DNA of 64,000 bases from Doryteuthis pealeii (Eukaryota > Mollusca > Cephalopoda > Myopsida > Loliginidae): NCBI GenBank assembly GCA_023376005.1, contig CM042157.1:55447287-55511286 (forward strand). Direction: 5' to 3'. The notes under the pieces are model-generated. The model was not told where the DNA came from and did no database searches. It saw only the letters and a list, made by a program, of their open reading frames with translations. Positions 1 to 10,603 of this stretch are shown piece after piece (position 1 is the first letter of the stretch; every line of letters starts with the position of its first letter). The translations under genes were made by a program, and so were the position numbers.

Positions 1-1167
1 TATCTTAGATGGCTGGTACTTTGACAGAATAGTCTGACCATAAAATATTTAAATAAATAAACTAAGTTACTCCTCCTTCGCATATGTAAACTTTTTAAAA
101 TGTTTAAAAATTAATAACAAAATGGATAGAAAAGAAATGTTTGTTAAATAAAATATTGTTCGTTATTTTTATTTTTATTTTTATTTTAATTATTTTATTT
201 ATTTAGATGAGCGGATTGTTTGGTTTATTTAAAATCAATTATCTTTTATTTCTCAAGTAGAATTCATTAAGAAAATAATTCCAACTTATTTTGCCGGCTT
301 TTACCTCACTTGGGACGCAAATAAAACTGTCAACATCAGATTAATCCAATACCTTCAAAATAGTACTGGTCAATTATTAAAAAAAACAACTTTTCGTTTA
401 ATTTAGTCAATAAATTATCCCTTTAAATAACTAAATAAGACTGTAAAAAAATATCACCTACCTTGGACAAGTCTTATTTTCAATCTTTTCTTCCAGTTTC
501 CTTGTTTTATATAGAAAAAAAAAATGAAAATGCAGTTTTACGTTTTTTTTTTATTTTAAAGCATAAGACAAATTACTTTTCAAAATTAAATATGGAATTT
601 TAGTTTATTTTTCTGCGTTATACATTCAAATTCAAACTTGAAATGTTTTAAATTTTATTAATAAAAAATATTTTTTACCTTTTTTTTATGAATTGTTATA
701 CTACTTTATGAACAAGAATACATTAAAACTTTTTTGATACAACCATAATTTTAATAATTATATATGTAGCAACGTACCTTTTTTTCAATTTTCCGATTCA
801 AATAAACACGGATAAAAAGGTAAAGAAAACATAAAAGCCGCGTTTATTTTTAAACTATGACACGCTTTCCGCATGCGCCAATAGAAATTGTTTAATTTCA
901 AAAGTTTTTTGTTTTTGTTTGTTTTTTGTATTTTGTTTTTTACTTTTTGTCGGTTAATTTAGCTTTACGACATAAAACCCAATGGTAGAGAATCATTCTA
1001 AAAAGAGTTTATTGCGCCATTCTTCCTAGTAGACAAGTCCTGCCAAAACATGAAAATCAGCATTGTCGTTTAAATAAATAAAATATAATGACATTTATTT
1101 ACAAAAACTTAGTCGACCACTGGTGGTGATAAATTAAACAAAACTACAATATAGGATATTTACAATA
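1..1167. other. AT-rich flank with no recognisable gene
   Basis: Very AT-rich sequence with homopolymer T and A runs and stop codons in all frames. I see no open frame of useful length, no tRNA-like boxes and no copy of the SINE families that crowd the middle of the window. It is intergenic or intronic. Confidence 0.6.
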
Positions 1168-2182
1168 GGTATACCCAAAAATTCGGCTGCTACGAATTTT
1201 AAAAACGAATTAAAATTAATTAAATCGATTATTTAAAGGTCAAATTTTTGTCTGAGTCGAAAAGTAGTAACATAAGCAAAAAAATAAAAATAATATTACA
1301 CATCTAATTTATTTTTAATACATTTAAAACGATTTTTTGGTCGATTTCGATCAAGATGGCCTTTTTTTGCTTAAAATCCATATTTACAAAATAAATTGTA
1401 ACATTCGCGGTTGCAAAATAATTTACCAAAAATCAGGGAATTATCCGATTTTAATGAAATTTTCAGTATTGATTTATCAATTAAATCAATGAAGTTTATA
1501 ATGCATCAGTTATTTTATTTCAAAACTTTAATTAAGTATTTCTGCTATGATGAATCAATAAAATTCATTTAAAATATGAGCAGCAAAATTTTAAGTTTAA
1601 ATGTCATATTATTAGATTCTAAAAAAATAATTTCTAATAACTACTTTACTTTAGCATCAATCACCCATATTTTTTGGTCGAAAACTGTATTAGAAATTTA
1701 GCACCCCCGCTTTCAAACGGAACAAATATTGATGTATATTTTTTCTTTTATAGAATAATAGCCAATTAAATAATTATCAAAATGAGTATAAAAAAAATCT
1801 CCAAAAATTATTTTTTTAGTTTTTATTTTCATTTTATTTTTCAATTTTCGGTACTTATCAGATCAGATTCTTTTTAAAAAAATTTCTTCTATTCACACCT
1901 TCAGATTTTTGACTTTTTATTTATGCAGAAAATAGTATCAATCACATATATACCACACCGATATTTTGCGCCCCAAAAGTAGGGAGGGGTCAAAGTTAAG
2001 TGACCTGAAAAAAATCAGAAACTTTTGAAATAAGATAACCGATACATTATAAAATTCATTCATTGATAAATCAACACTGAAAATTTCATTAAAATCGGAT
2101 AATTCCTTGATTTTTGGTTAAAAAATTTCAAATGGGCAAAAAGGTATTGGAAAAACGGATTTTTTTATGAATTGGGTATACC
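1168..2182. mobile_element. Non-autonomous inverted-repeat DNA element, about 1 kb
   Basis: The segment starts GGTATACCCAA and ends TTGGGTATACC, exact inverted ends, with TA on both sides (1166-1167 and 2183-2184), as expected for a TA target-site duplication. A second, longer inverted pair lies inside: 1423-1528 against 2021-2120, about 100 bp and roughly 85-90% identical by eye, containing TTATCCGATTTTAATGAAAT and its complement. No transposase frame is present, so any mobility would need an enzyme in trans. TA duplication suggests a Tc1/mariner-like or related superfamily, which is inference. The terminal match beyond the first 11 bases is weak. Confidence 0.45.
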
Positions 2183-2700
2183 TAATTTACAATATTTAAA
2201 TACATAAATATGAATGTGGCATGAAACTAGTGGGTGCTAGTCTTCACAATTCTATCTTTGAATTAACTATTTCTATTTACTGACATATTATATTATTCCT
2301 TAATTTTGCATTAATTCTGGAAATATTTCACACTACAATCACCAAAACATACCAGACACTATGAGTATCAGATTTACTCCCAAGTCCTCTCAAACCCAGA
2401 ATGGCTATACCTGTTAGCATCTCATCTATGGGTCAAATAGATCTGTTTAGAAGTATGTGTATTCGATAGGACTAAAAAAAATCTTAAGAAACAACTACAC
2501 AAAAAATCTATATAGGATCATACAATGAATACGATTCTCTAACCTCTCGATAAAAATAGCCCGAGCCGAGTTGAAATAAGATCAATCTATGAGTAGCTAA
2601 ACTAATCCCAATTGTACATATGTTGTAAAGAGGGTAATCTGAACATTAGCTACATAAATGAGAGTAACCTCCCTTCTATGTTTCATTTTGAGGAAACCAT

Positions 2701-2951
2701 TTGTTTTGGTCGGCCATTTTCATTTCACCGTAAATCTACACTTAAAATACGAATTTGTTTGAATCAATACAACTGCATGTTTTAACACGAAATCATAAAA
2801 TGTGTTCTTAATTTTGCTTGTGCATTATTTGAAATGAACTTATTTGTTATTAAGAACACATTTTATTATATTTTCGTGTTAAAACATGCAGTAGTATTGA
2901 TTCGAACAAATTCGTATTTTCAGTGTAGATTTACGGTGACCAAAACAAACG
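2701..2951. repeat. Fold-back (MITE-like) hairpin element
   Basis: Arms 2725-2812 and 2849-2939 are inverted copies of about 90 bp with few mismatches, separated by a 36-base loop. A short outer match, TTGTTTTGGTC at 2701-2711 against GACCAAAAC at 2939-2947, extends the structure past a small unpaired bulge. No open frame. The shape fits a miniature inverted-repeat element. Target-site duplications are not clear. Confidence 0.55.
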
Positions 2952-3878
2952 ACTGACTCGGCTTTTATGCATCCTCACCGGCGAACCACGCCAACCAACA
3001 GGGGAGAGGGGGTGACAAGAGGCTTACTAAGAGTCACCACTCACAATCTAGAGATTGTGAATTCAATCTGTAGCTACGCGATGTAATTCACTTCACCTCT
3101 CGCTATAATGAGTCATTGTAGCAGTAATGAGGTACTCAGTAAGTATCCAACTAATTTCACTTTTAACTAACCTAAAGGACAAGTTTGTAATCAATATCTA
3201 TCTCTACTTGAGCTGTCCGTTTTTCTATTTCAAGTTATTCGAAAGTTCGAAGCTTTTAGAGTTATCTCCCTTCGATCATATTTTCGTATATTTTGTAAGA
3301 AATTGCACAGAAATTCAATTTATTCTTTAGTATGTACTTCACGGCTTTTGTATAAAGATAATTCGTTTTTAATTATAATAATTATAAACTATATATAATG
3401 AAAAGGAAACCGAATTATTCAATATAAACTGAAACATTAATTCAAATATTTTTAAAACTCTTAAAGACAGTCATGTGCCCCACACGTTTTACTTGTTTTA
3501 AGCGTCAAATATCGTATTGGTAACAAATTTCAACAGATTTATAATTGAAGAAGTTATACTCCCTTTAATGCAAATTTAATAAATCGATATATTACTATAC
3601 AATATACTTGAACATTTTTAACCGGCCTTACATAGCAGATTAAAAACAAACTACAAAATCATTCTCCTGCGATGAGATGATTAGGAGTTACCTCCCCTAC
3701 TATAGAAACGATACTTGCTGCAATTTATCAATAGATACGCCTGATCACAAGTTCATATTTCACATCATGATTCACAGTGGAAGTCTTGTGCTCTACTTTA
3801 TTAACCTTTGACGATGATGATATGATACTAATACTACTACTACTACTACTATTACAAATAATAATAATAATCTATGCA

Positions 3879-4120
3879 GCCGGTTTAGCTCAGTTGGTAG
3901 AGCACCTGCCTAAGGAGCACAAGGTTTGCAAGGCACCCACCAATTCAGCGTATGAGTTGGTCAGATTGGGTAATCTGATCTGTACGGAAAAGTGGGAAGT
4001 TGATAGTAGGTGTAGCGCTCCACCTCAGCAAAAATAATCTCTCTGGTTAAGCATTAGCGAAAAGGGGTAGATCCCCTTGCTGTCCGGCTGATACTGACAA
4101 TAGGCCACTCTGCCAACAAC
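3879..4120 (+). mobile_element. tRNA-derived SINE, family A
   Basis: The head reads GCCGGTTTAGCTCAGTTGGT, a tRNA-type A box, followed by AGAGCACCTGCC and a B-box-like region near GGTTTGCAAGGC. The body carries GGGGTAGATCCCCTT and ends near AGGCCACTCTGCCAAC. Related copies occur at 20099-20332 (-), 21545-21782 (+), 44286-44530 (-), 53846-54093 (-) and 55558-55800 (-), so the unit is about 240 bp. SINEs of this kind are transcribed by RNA polymerase III and copied by a LINE partner. A functional tRNA is unlikely because the 3' half of the cloverleaf is not followed by a matching acceptor strand. Confidence 0.7.
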
Positions 4121-4420
4121 TTTTATGTATTAAAACGCTCGTACCTAATTACTTGTGTCACACTGATCCGGAGAAGCTTTGTAGTTAAGAAGTTAGTAGA
4201 GGTACGGGTGTTATCACCTCGGCTAAATAATGGACTATTCTGTTTTTACTGTAAATAAAGGTAAGAAAAGAGACATGCTACATATCAGAAAATATATAAT
4301 AAGAAAGAAAGAGAAAAGCGATTGGGGGAAAGCTATAGTGAGAGGAAGCAAGAGTGCAGAAGCAATAACACTATTTCAATGGAATCGAATGAAAAGATGA
4401 AAAGAAGGAAAAAAGAAAGG

Positions 4421-4451
<31 letters not shown>

Positions 4452-4556
4452 TATTATACTTTTTACATATTGAACTATTTGTAATAGCTCTTAAGTATAC
4501 ATATCAAACGTTATAATACTTAAATTATCATACTGTGGTATATCCACAGGTCCTGC

Positions 4557-4588
<32 letters not shown>

Positions 4589-4606
4589 AGAAGAAGAAGA
4601 AGACTG
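4557..4606 (+). repeat. (GTA)n-(AGA)n microsatellite
   Basis: A run of AGT/GTA triplets passes directly into AAG triplets. The same compound microsatellite recurs at 19621-19668 (reverse) and 22216-22260, as expected from the large duplication. A further (GA)n run lies at 4430-4450. Confidence 0.9.
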
Positions 4607-5407
4607 GAGGAATTAGAAATCAAAGGAAGATCAGCAAGAATACTCAGATGAGTCCCAAGACCTTAGGAAACTTGCTGTCACTCAGATTCCGGTGAAAGTC
4701 CACCAATTAAAACTGGTGTGAAAAACTTGCAAAGAGTGATATAATGATTATAACTTATCATAATTGAGATCATAGTTATTTATGTTATATTCTCAATGAT
4801 TATTAAATAATCATTACTTGATATAAATTATTATTTTATCTATTAACAATGTTTATATTAAAGTCTAGCTCAGTAAGATTTGTCTCAAACCATCCCACGT
4901 TATTAATGTGTTTAAAATCCTGAAATGTCTGTCTCTACATAGTATATGGTATGGTTAATTTGCATACTGGTTTTAAAGAACCGGGTTTAGTAAATAATTA
5001 CTTGGTGTTATTGGTTTCTAAAATTATTGTTTTATTTTCAAATGTATTAAAACAATCTAAGTATAATTTTTTATAGAAATCAATTAAAATAAAATTGAAA
5101 TAAGTGTAATCTTTTTATATGCATTCTTATTTTGTTTTATTAGTCTTTCCGATTTACTATATTTTCTTACATTAAAACTTAAATACTTGCACATGAAGGG
5201 CACATATTTTTGCTAGTAATAATAACTAGTAGTACCCATGATATGTAGCATATTACACGTTGTAAAATTTGTATACATATATTCATGTCTTATTCTATTA
5301 ATATTGTAAATAATTGAAAGTAAATGTGTTTTGTTAAGAATATCACAAACTACATTTATAATGAAAAAAACTAAGATGAACAGACATTATTTTTTCTTTT
5401 GTTTTTT

Positions 5408-5540
5408 TAATACCCTGTTCTTTGACCAAAAGGCTGCTGGTGGCGCTAGGGTTGGCAGTCCCACTTATGGCCACCAAAACTATGTTACCTACTGCCCCTG
5501 GTTGGTAGCTGATGAGGACAGGGTATTACACATGATATTT
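5408..5540 (+). repeat. Dispersed repeat, 'GGCTGCTGGTGGCGCTAG' family
   Basis: AATACCCTGTTCTTTG, then AAAAGGCTGCTGGTGGCGCT, then GATGAGGACAGGGTATTAC. A clearly related copy lies at 32878-33005 on the opposite strand, outside the duplicated unit, so this is an interspersed repeat. The inner part is inverted at its ends (AATACCCTGT with ACAGGGTATT). No coding potential. In copy 3 (near 23083) about 17 bp of the middle is missing. Confidence 0.45.
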
Positions 5541-6149
5541 ATTATGCACTTTATAAAAATTGAATACTCTCTGGAAAGTAAGATGATTCTTCAGAAAAAA
5601 AATGTGATACCTTGGAAAAACCGGAAATTTAGATATTTATGAATTGTACAAAATACAAAGAATTGGCAGCTGATGAGGACAGTGTATCACACGTGGTATG
5701 TATTACACATATGATTAAAAAAAATATTGTAAATAAATAATTACAAGCATTGCATATTCCAGTCAAGAAGGCATCAAAATGCTCAGAGGAAAACAAAGCT
5801 ATATATTGTTTATATTTATTTTCAATTACCTGAAAATTCTAACACTCAAAGAGAACCTTATACTTCCTTATTTTATAACAGAGTAAAGTTTAGAACAAGG
5901 ATCCCCAACCCACAGCCCACATGCAGCCCTCAAGGTCCATATGAGCAGCCTTTCATCCAAATTTTGTCTTCACCTTTTGTATTGACTGTAAAGAAGAACC
6001 ATTACAACTGCAGATGAAACTCATTGATCTTCAGTATTCAGAAGATTTGATGTCCAAGTTTCTTGTCTGTCACATGTCCTCAATTTCTATAAGAACCACA
6101 TGCTTCCATCTGGACTTTTTCCTCAACCTTATTACTCATAAGCAGCAGG

Positions 6150-6395
6150 TAGTTTGGTTTGGTTTGGTTTCTTTGTTTAATGGCATATCAACCTTCATGG
6201 GTTATTTAATTCCAAAGCTATCCTTGTAGAAAAACAGTATGGTACTATTTAACCCATAGTTGAGGGGATGAAGGGTTTATACATTTCCCCAAAGTATTAG
6301 TCCAAAAGTGAATGTAATAACATGATTAGAGTTTCATCTTGCATACTACAATGTTACAGCCCAGCATGTTAGCCATTGTGCCATGGAGAACCCCC
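6150..6395 (-). mobile_element. tRNA-derived SINE, family C
   Basis: Read on the minus strand: head CCATGGCACAATGGCTAACA (A-box-like), a body with ACTTTTGGACTAATACTTTGG, and a tail AATAACCCATGAAGGTTGAT followed by ATGCCATTAAAC and a CCAAACCAAAC run. The family recurs at 33455-33655 (+), 51305-51535 (-) and 53762-54262 (-, interrupted), besides copies from the duplication. The recurring 3' tail is the best-conserved part. Confidence 0.6.
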
Positions 6396-7034
6396 CCCAA
6401 CAAGTAATGATCATGTTTGGATCTAAATACCATTGTGAATAGTTGTTCTCCAAAATGCAGCATGACATGAGTATGCTGCATTTACAACTGTTAAATCTTG
6501 TCTGATGTGCTCCTTCTGTCAACCTTTTCATTTAATCCTGATATTACATCTTGTGATTGCAAACAATGGATGTCTCATTAATAAATAAATGATTTTTACC
6601 TTGTAAATTTAGCTAGGGTTTGGGGGGTTTATTTTCTAACCTTTTAAGATCACAACCCTGTGCCCTCCTGAGTTAAGCTTTATGACCCTTAGGCTAAAAA
6701 GTTTAGAATAAAATCCAATCACATGAAAAAAAAAAGTTTGAAAAATCCGATTGACATGTTTGGCCAGAGGTCAAGTTTAGTTTGGTTTAATGGCATATCA
6801 ACCTTTGTGGCTTATTTAATGCCAAATTTTTTTTTTTTATATATATATGATTTGTTTAATAAATACTTTTTATTAACTTCATGTGTGTTAATTCATTGAG
6901 AGAAATAATTTTTGTTAACTTCATATGTATTAATAAATATTGGTAGCTGACTCTCAGCCACCGCCTTCTAGCACCCATATGATAAAAAATGGGTAGGTAT
7001 TTGCCAATTTGAAGAATACAGTCAGGACATCGTA

Positions 7035-7440
7035 TAGTTGCTAGGGCTTGACATGACCAGCCAATTGATCAGATCTGGCCTCTCTGACCATCTCTCTAGC
7101 TTGTGTAAGGGCTGAAGTGGAGTGTTGCATGTAGATTATGAGTTATCTTCCTTGGACGTTTTCAGTTGAAGGAACTCTTTAGCAAAAGAGTTAGAAAGTT
7201 AGTTGGCAACAGACTACATATACAATGATTGTCCACCATTAGAGTGACTGCCATTGAACAGCCTATTAACATTGGTGCCACCTTCTTGTTCTCGCCTTGA
7301 ATAAAAAAAACATTGCATGTCACAGGACCACTTAGTACTAGGATCACAGCCTGCTCAGCCACCACAATCTTATCTTTAGGCATTAGCTGGGTCACCCATT
7401 TGAAGGGGTGTCTTACCCCCCCCTGCAGGGGTGCAGTCTA
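7035..7440 (-). repeat. Dispersed repeat, family F
   Basis: On the minus strand it carries CTGCAGGGGGGGGTAAGACA, later GATCAATTGGCTGGTCATGT and CAAGCCCTAGCAACTATA. Independent, diverged copies are at 56040-56375 (+) and 30385-30620 (-), so it is a family and not unique sequence. A 77-codon open frame (7162-7395, minus) is kept in the reversed copy at 16843-17076, but those two are copies by duplication and the 56-kb member does not keep the frame, so I do not call it a gene. Confidence 0.5.
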
Positions 7441-7451
7441 TGTAGAGGTCT

Positions 7452-7514
7452 AATGTTATCAGAATGCAAATGATTAATTTTTGGTAATAGAATCATTTGC
7501 ATTCTAATGATGTT
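7452..7514. repeat. Small perfect-arm hairpin
   Basis: AGAATGCAAATGATT at 7461-7475 is exactly inverted at 7491-7505, with further partial pairing outside. The arms contain ATGCAAAT. The reversed copy is at about 16725-16785. Confidence 0.7.
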
Positions 7515-8309
7515 AAAATGGTTGCCAACTTTTGTTGCTGACCTTATATGATTTTCAGCTTGAGGATCACTATTCTGCCTTCATCAAAGGCAACCCTTCT
7601 CCACCACATACATCTCTCCTCCATTTAGCCTATCCCTGTCAATCAAAGGTCATGACCCCTGAGTCATGGGTCGAAACCCCCTTAGCAACAGACATACATA
7701 CCAAGACAATCCTTAGACTGTCAATTCGGAGCCAACTATATCATCAGACTTTGATGCTTAATTTGCAACATTTTGCATTTCCCTCAAGTTTACCCGCTAG
7801 ATCCAGACACCTGTAGCAAACTCTCTGAAGAAACATTCCACATTCCCTTAAATCTTTTTTGTTTTTTACCTGAGGCTGGCAGAGATCGTTGAACTTTTCT
7901 TCTATCTTTTCTGCTATTTTTTCCTTAAATGTATGTATTTTCTAATAATACCAACTTTATGTTATATTTACTGTCTGTAGTTTGTTTTTTATTATTCTTA
8001 TTTCATTGTTTTTGTTCTTTCATTGCTATTTGGTAATAACTACGCCCAAATTCTTTGCAGCAAGTGAGAAGGCAGAATAACCACAAAGGTTAACTCAGGA
8101 GAGCCAGGTTTCATAATCTTAAAAGAAAGACAGCTGTGGGGAAAGGGATCACTGGATGGACCTCGGGGGTTTGCATGTGGCCCAAGTCTGTTGGGTTGCA
8201 GACCCTATGTAAAAACAATTAATAACAATAATGATACTTAACCAATCAGAGACAGGAGGAATACTGAGGTGCTTTTTAGGAATTATTTAACTTCTTTGAT
8301 ACTATCTAT

Positions 8310-8400
8310 GCTCTTGTAGCTGAGTGATAAAGCAGCTGATACATAGAACTAGGCCTTCCTGATGGGTAAAAGAGACATAGTTTCAAGTCTCGCTGAGAGC
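8310..8400 (+). tRNA. tRNA-like sequence (91 nt), probably pseudo or a SINE head
   Basis: The ends GCTCTTG and TGAGAGC can form a 7-bp acceptor stem with G-U pairs. A D-arm fits around TAGCTGAGT...GCAGC, and a T-arm around GAGTTCAAGTCTCGC resembles a B box. The reversed copy at 15834-15924 is cleaner. I cannot fold a convincing anticodon stem, so no isotype is given. The extra length would need a long variable arm or an intron. A tRNA pseudogene or short SINE is more likely than a working tRNA. Confidence 0.35.
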
Positions 8401-8934
8401 TTATTCTTTATTTTAATATGCACTATTCCTTACTGTCATATAAAGTGACATCTGAATTGTGATCTAAAAAAAACAACTAAGAGAATTACGGCGATGAAAG
8501 GATATGCTCACCAAAATAATTAATAATAAGCTTCATCTAAAAAATAAAAATTAAAAAAAAACATTTTATCATGTCAACACAGAATTTTTCTATTGATTCT
8601 GGAGTTTCTCAAAACGCAACTTTGGAAACACTGGTATAGTTTTATTATCTAGTGCAGTTGTTTGGAAACTTTGAAATTGGCAGATTCCCTTTTATAGAGA
8701 AAATATTCAGGAAATAAAATGCCATACCTAGCATAGAAAAAGTTTTTTTAATTTTTAATAACAAGTGCTAGTTTGAAATTCTAAATATTACATGAAATAT
8801 TTTTGCTTGAAAACATGCTAAGAATGAATTAAGCATGTTCTTATTACAGATGTGCAGAAACTGTTAAAAGTTTAATATCTTAATAGTCTTTTACTGATTT
8901 TAAATCTTTTTAATGAAATTCCAATTGAACACAT

Positions 8935-9345
8935 AGCATAGTGGATATAGGCATTGTTTATAACAGTTATAAGTGACAGTTATCTCTAGGCTGCAAGGTT
9001 TTTTAAATCCCTGACAAAGGTAACAGTAACATAGAATAATTAACACAGTTTAACACTTGCAACCCGGTTATGGTTAAATGGAAAGAACAATTCTCAACCC
9101 CCCGTGGATTTGAATAAAGGGTTAGGTTTGAAGTTCGATGAAGGCTCCTCCAGGTCTCGAAAGAAGGTTCCCGAGTTCGAAGAGATTGTTCCGAGTTCAA
9201 GAAGGTTTCTCAATCCAACAAGAAATACCTGAAGAAGGCTGATTGCAACATCGTCTGAACATTGTGTAAGAGAACTATAAGGATGAGGACAATAGTTCAA
9301 ATAAATTTAAATAATACAAACAAGCCTCACATCTCAAAAATTCAG
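8935..9345 (+). mobile_element. Composite retroelement E: tRNA-like head, GTTC repeats, hammerhead-like tail
   Basis: Head ACATAGCATAGTGGATATAG (A-box-like). A B-box-like GGTTTAATCCTG is seen in the 15-kb and 38-kb copies. Then an A-rich stretch and tandem units around GTTCCCGAGTTCGAAGA. The tail is CCTGAAGAAGGCTG followed by GAACATTGTG and GATGAGGACAATAGTTCAAA. Copies: 14890-15310 (-) and 25200-25610 (+) by duplication, and an independent copy at 38089-38462 (-). This copy has the most indels. Confidence 0.5.
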
Positions 9346-9597
9346 AGAAAAAATATGAATATGTAGTGTGCAAAAAAAGTTGAATACCTATGATAATTTC
9401 TATATAGGAAGTATATCCTCACATCTAACTTGATTTTTTTATTACCTCCAAGTTTCATACTGTAAATAAATAATACCAAATGATATCCATTGTTTAATAA
9501 TTTTTTACTAAAAATAAAATCCTGATGTTTTTGATTTTTGAAGAAATTAACTTTTTATACAAAATATTGGCATGGTTTGTATTATTTCTGTTTAGTT

Positions 9598-9870
9598 ATT
9601 AGTTTCTTTGTTAAATGGATATCAATCTTCCATGGTTTATTCCAATGCCAAAGAATCCTAGTAATTAGTGGGACTATTTAACCGCATAAGTAGAGGGAAT
9701 AGAAGAGAGTTCATACTTTCCAAGGGTATTAGTCCCAAAAGTTATGTAATACTAGAACAACTGGAGTTGAACTTATTTAACAGGATGTTGCAGTCCAGCA
9801 CTATTAAAGGCACTATACAACAGGGACTACACGCATCTTTTTTGGGGGGGGGGTAATAGATTCATTAGGT
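9598..9870 (-). mobile_element. SINE family C, second copy in U
   Basis: Minus-strand copy ending with TTTCTTTGTTAAATGGATAT and containing ACTTTTGGGACTAATACC (reverse). A poly-C/G run (9842-9852) sits beside the tRNA-like head. Cleaner versions of the same insertion are at 14385-14650 (+) and 25855-26108 (-). Confidence 0.5.
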
Positions 9871-9889
9871 TGAGCCTATCTAGTAGTGA

Positions 9890-10135
9890 CCACCCTCAAG
9901 TGGTTTAACAGGTTGAAATTCAGGAGTTTTCCTTCTCTAGACTGGTTTGCTAACCAAGGTTAAAGAGCCCAGTTCTACTCTATCTATTTTACCCATACGC
10001 TGGAAAGTGAGTAGTTGGATTCATATCTTTCCCCAGGTTATTAGTCGGCTATGTAACTGTAAGCTTCTTCAGGATTGAACTCTGGTCAACAAGTCATTTC
10101 CCGACTCTAACCATTACAGAACACATACCTCTAAC
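9890..10135 (-). mobile_element. SINE family B in U, copy 1
   Basis: Reverse orientation of the family whose plus-strand features are TGTAATGGTTAGAG, AGTTCAAATCCTGG, CAGCTATGGGTAAATAG and GAGAAGGAAAACTCTGAATT. The same insertion is at 14112-14365 (+) and 26150-26395 (-). Confidence 0.5.
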
Positions 10136-10503
10136 TATGGGTGATAATTTATAGTAATAGATCTATGACATGTTTTTCCTATAATTGTAAAGCAATGAAT
10201 TATGTTTTTTTCTGTCACAAGATTCACAATATCAGGTTTTAATGTCATTATGACTATTCGATAAAATGTTTGTTTTATAGAACAAATCTTAGGCTGCTTT
10301 ATTGGATAATGAAATTAGAAATATTGAATGTGTTTTTGAAAGGAGAGAAACATAATAACGCTGAATCTTTGGTCAGTTGACTCAACCCAGTGAAGCCTGT
10401 TGGATGGACAATCCTTATGGATTTCAACTACAGTCCCTATCCAATTTGTTAAAAGTTTCTTTTATTAAAGTAGTTAACTCTTATTATCATAATTCACTTA
10501 TCC

Positions 10504-10603
10504 NNNNNNNNNNNNNNNNNNNNNNNNNNNNNNNNNNNNNNNNNNNNNNNNNNNNNNNNNNNNNNNNNNNNNNNNNNNNNNNNNNNNNNNNNNNNNNNNN
10601 NNN
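10504..10603. other. Assembly gap, exactly 100 N
   Basis: One hundred consecutive N, a conventional placeholder for a scaffold join of unknown size. The sequence on its left ends inside unit U (matching about 26758). The sequence on its right starts at the reverse complement of about 29932. Any feature drawn across it is unsupported. Confidence 0.99.

Larger units (their letters stand above)
5898..8206. mobile_element. hAT-like non-autonomous DNA element (candidate)
   Basis: The left end reads AAGGATCCCCAACCCACAGC with CACATGCAGCCCTCAAGG following. The right end, reversed, reads AGGGTCTGCAACCC, then TTGGGCCACATGC and CCCCCGAGGTCCAT. These are imperfect inverted ends of about 50 bp of the 'CAGGGGTCTGCAACCC' type typical of hAT-derived elements. 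No transposase is visible. SINE-C (6150-6395) and family F (7035-7440) lie inside. A clean 8-bp target duplication could not be identified, so boundaries are approximate. In the reversed copy the ends fall near 16020 and 18340. In the third copy only the left part survives. Confidence 0.4.
3216..10503 (+). repeat. Duplicated unit U, copy 1 (forward, right end missing)
   Basis: From about GTCCGTTTTTCTATTTCAAG at 3216 to the N gap, this is collinear with 20895-26758, and its reverse complement is collinear with 13780-20894. Copies differ by many scattered one-base insertions and deletions, densest towards the right end, like low-coverage long-read consensus. Contents in order: microsatellites, a tRNA-derived SINE at 3879, a hAT-like element from 5898, SINE-C copies, a 91-nt tRNA-like sequence at 8310 and a tRNA-headed composite repeat near 9 kb. 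No protein-coding gene. Confidence 0.85.

Noticed and set aside
5508..5700. CTGATGAGGACAG motifs as further hammerheads
   Set aside because: CUGAUGA is present, but no GAAA follows at stem II distance in this copy, in the reversed copy or in the relative at 32.9 kb. A circularly permuted fold also fails to pair stem II.
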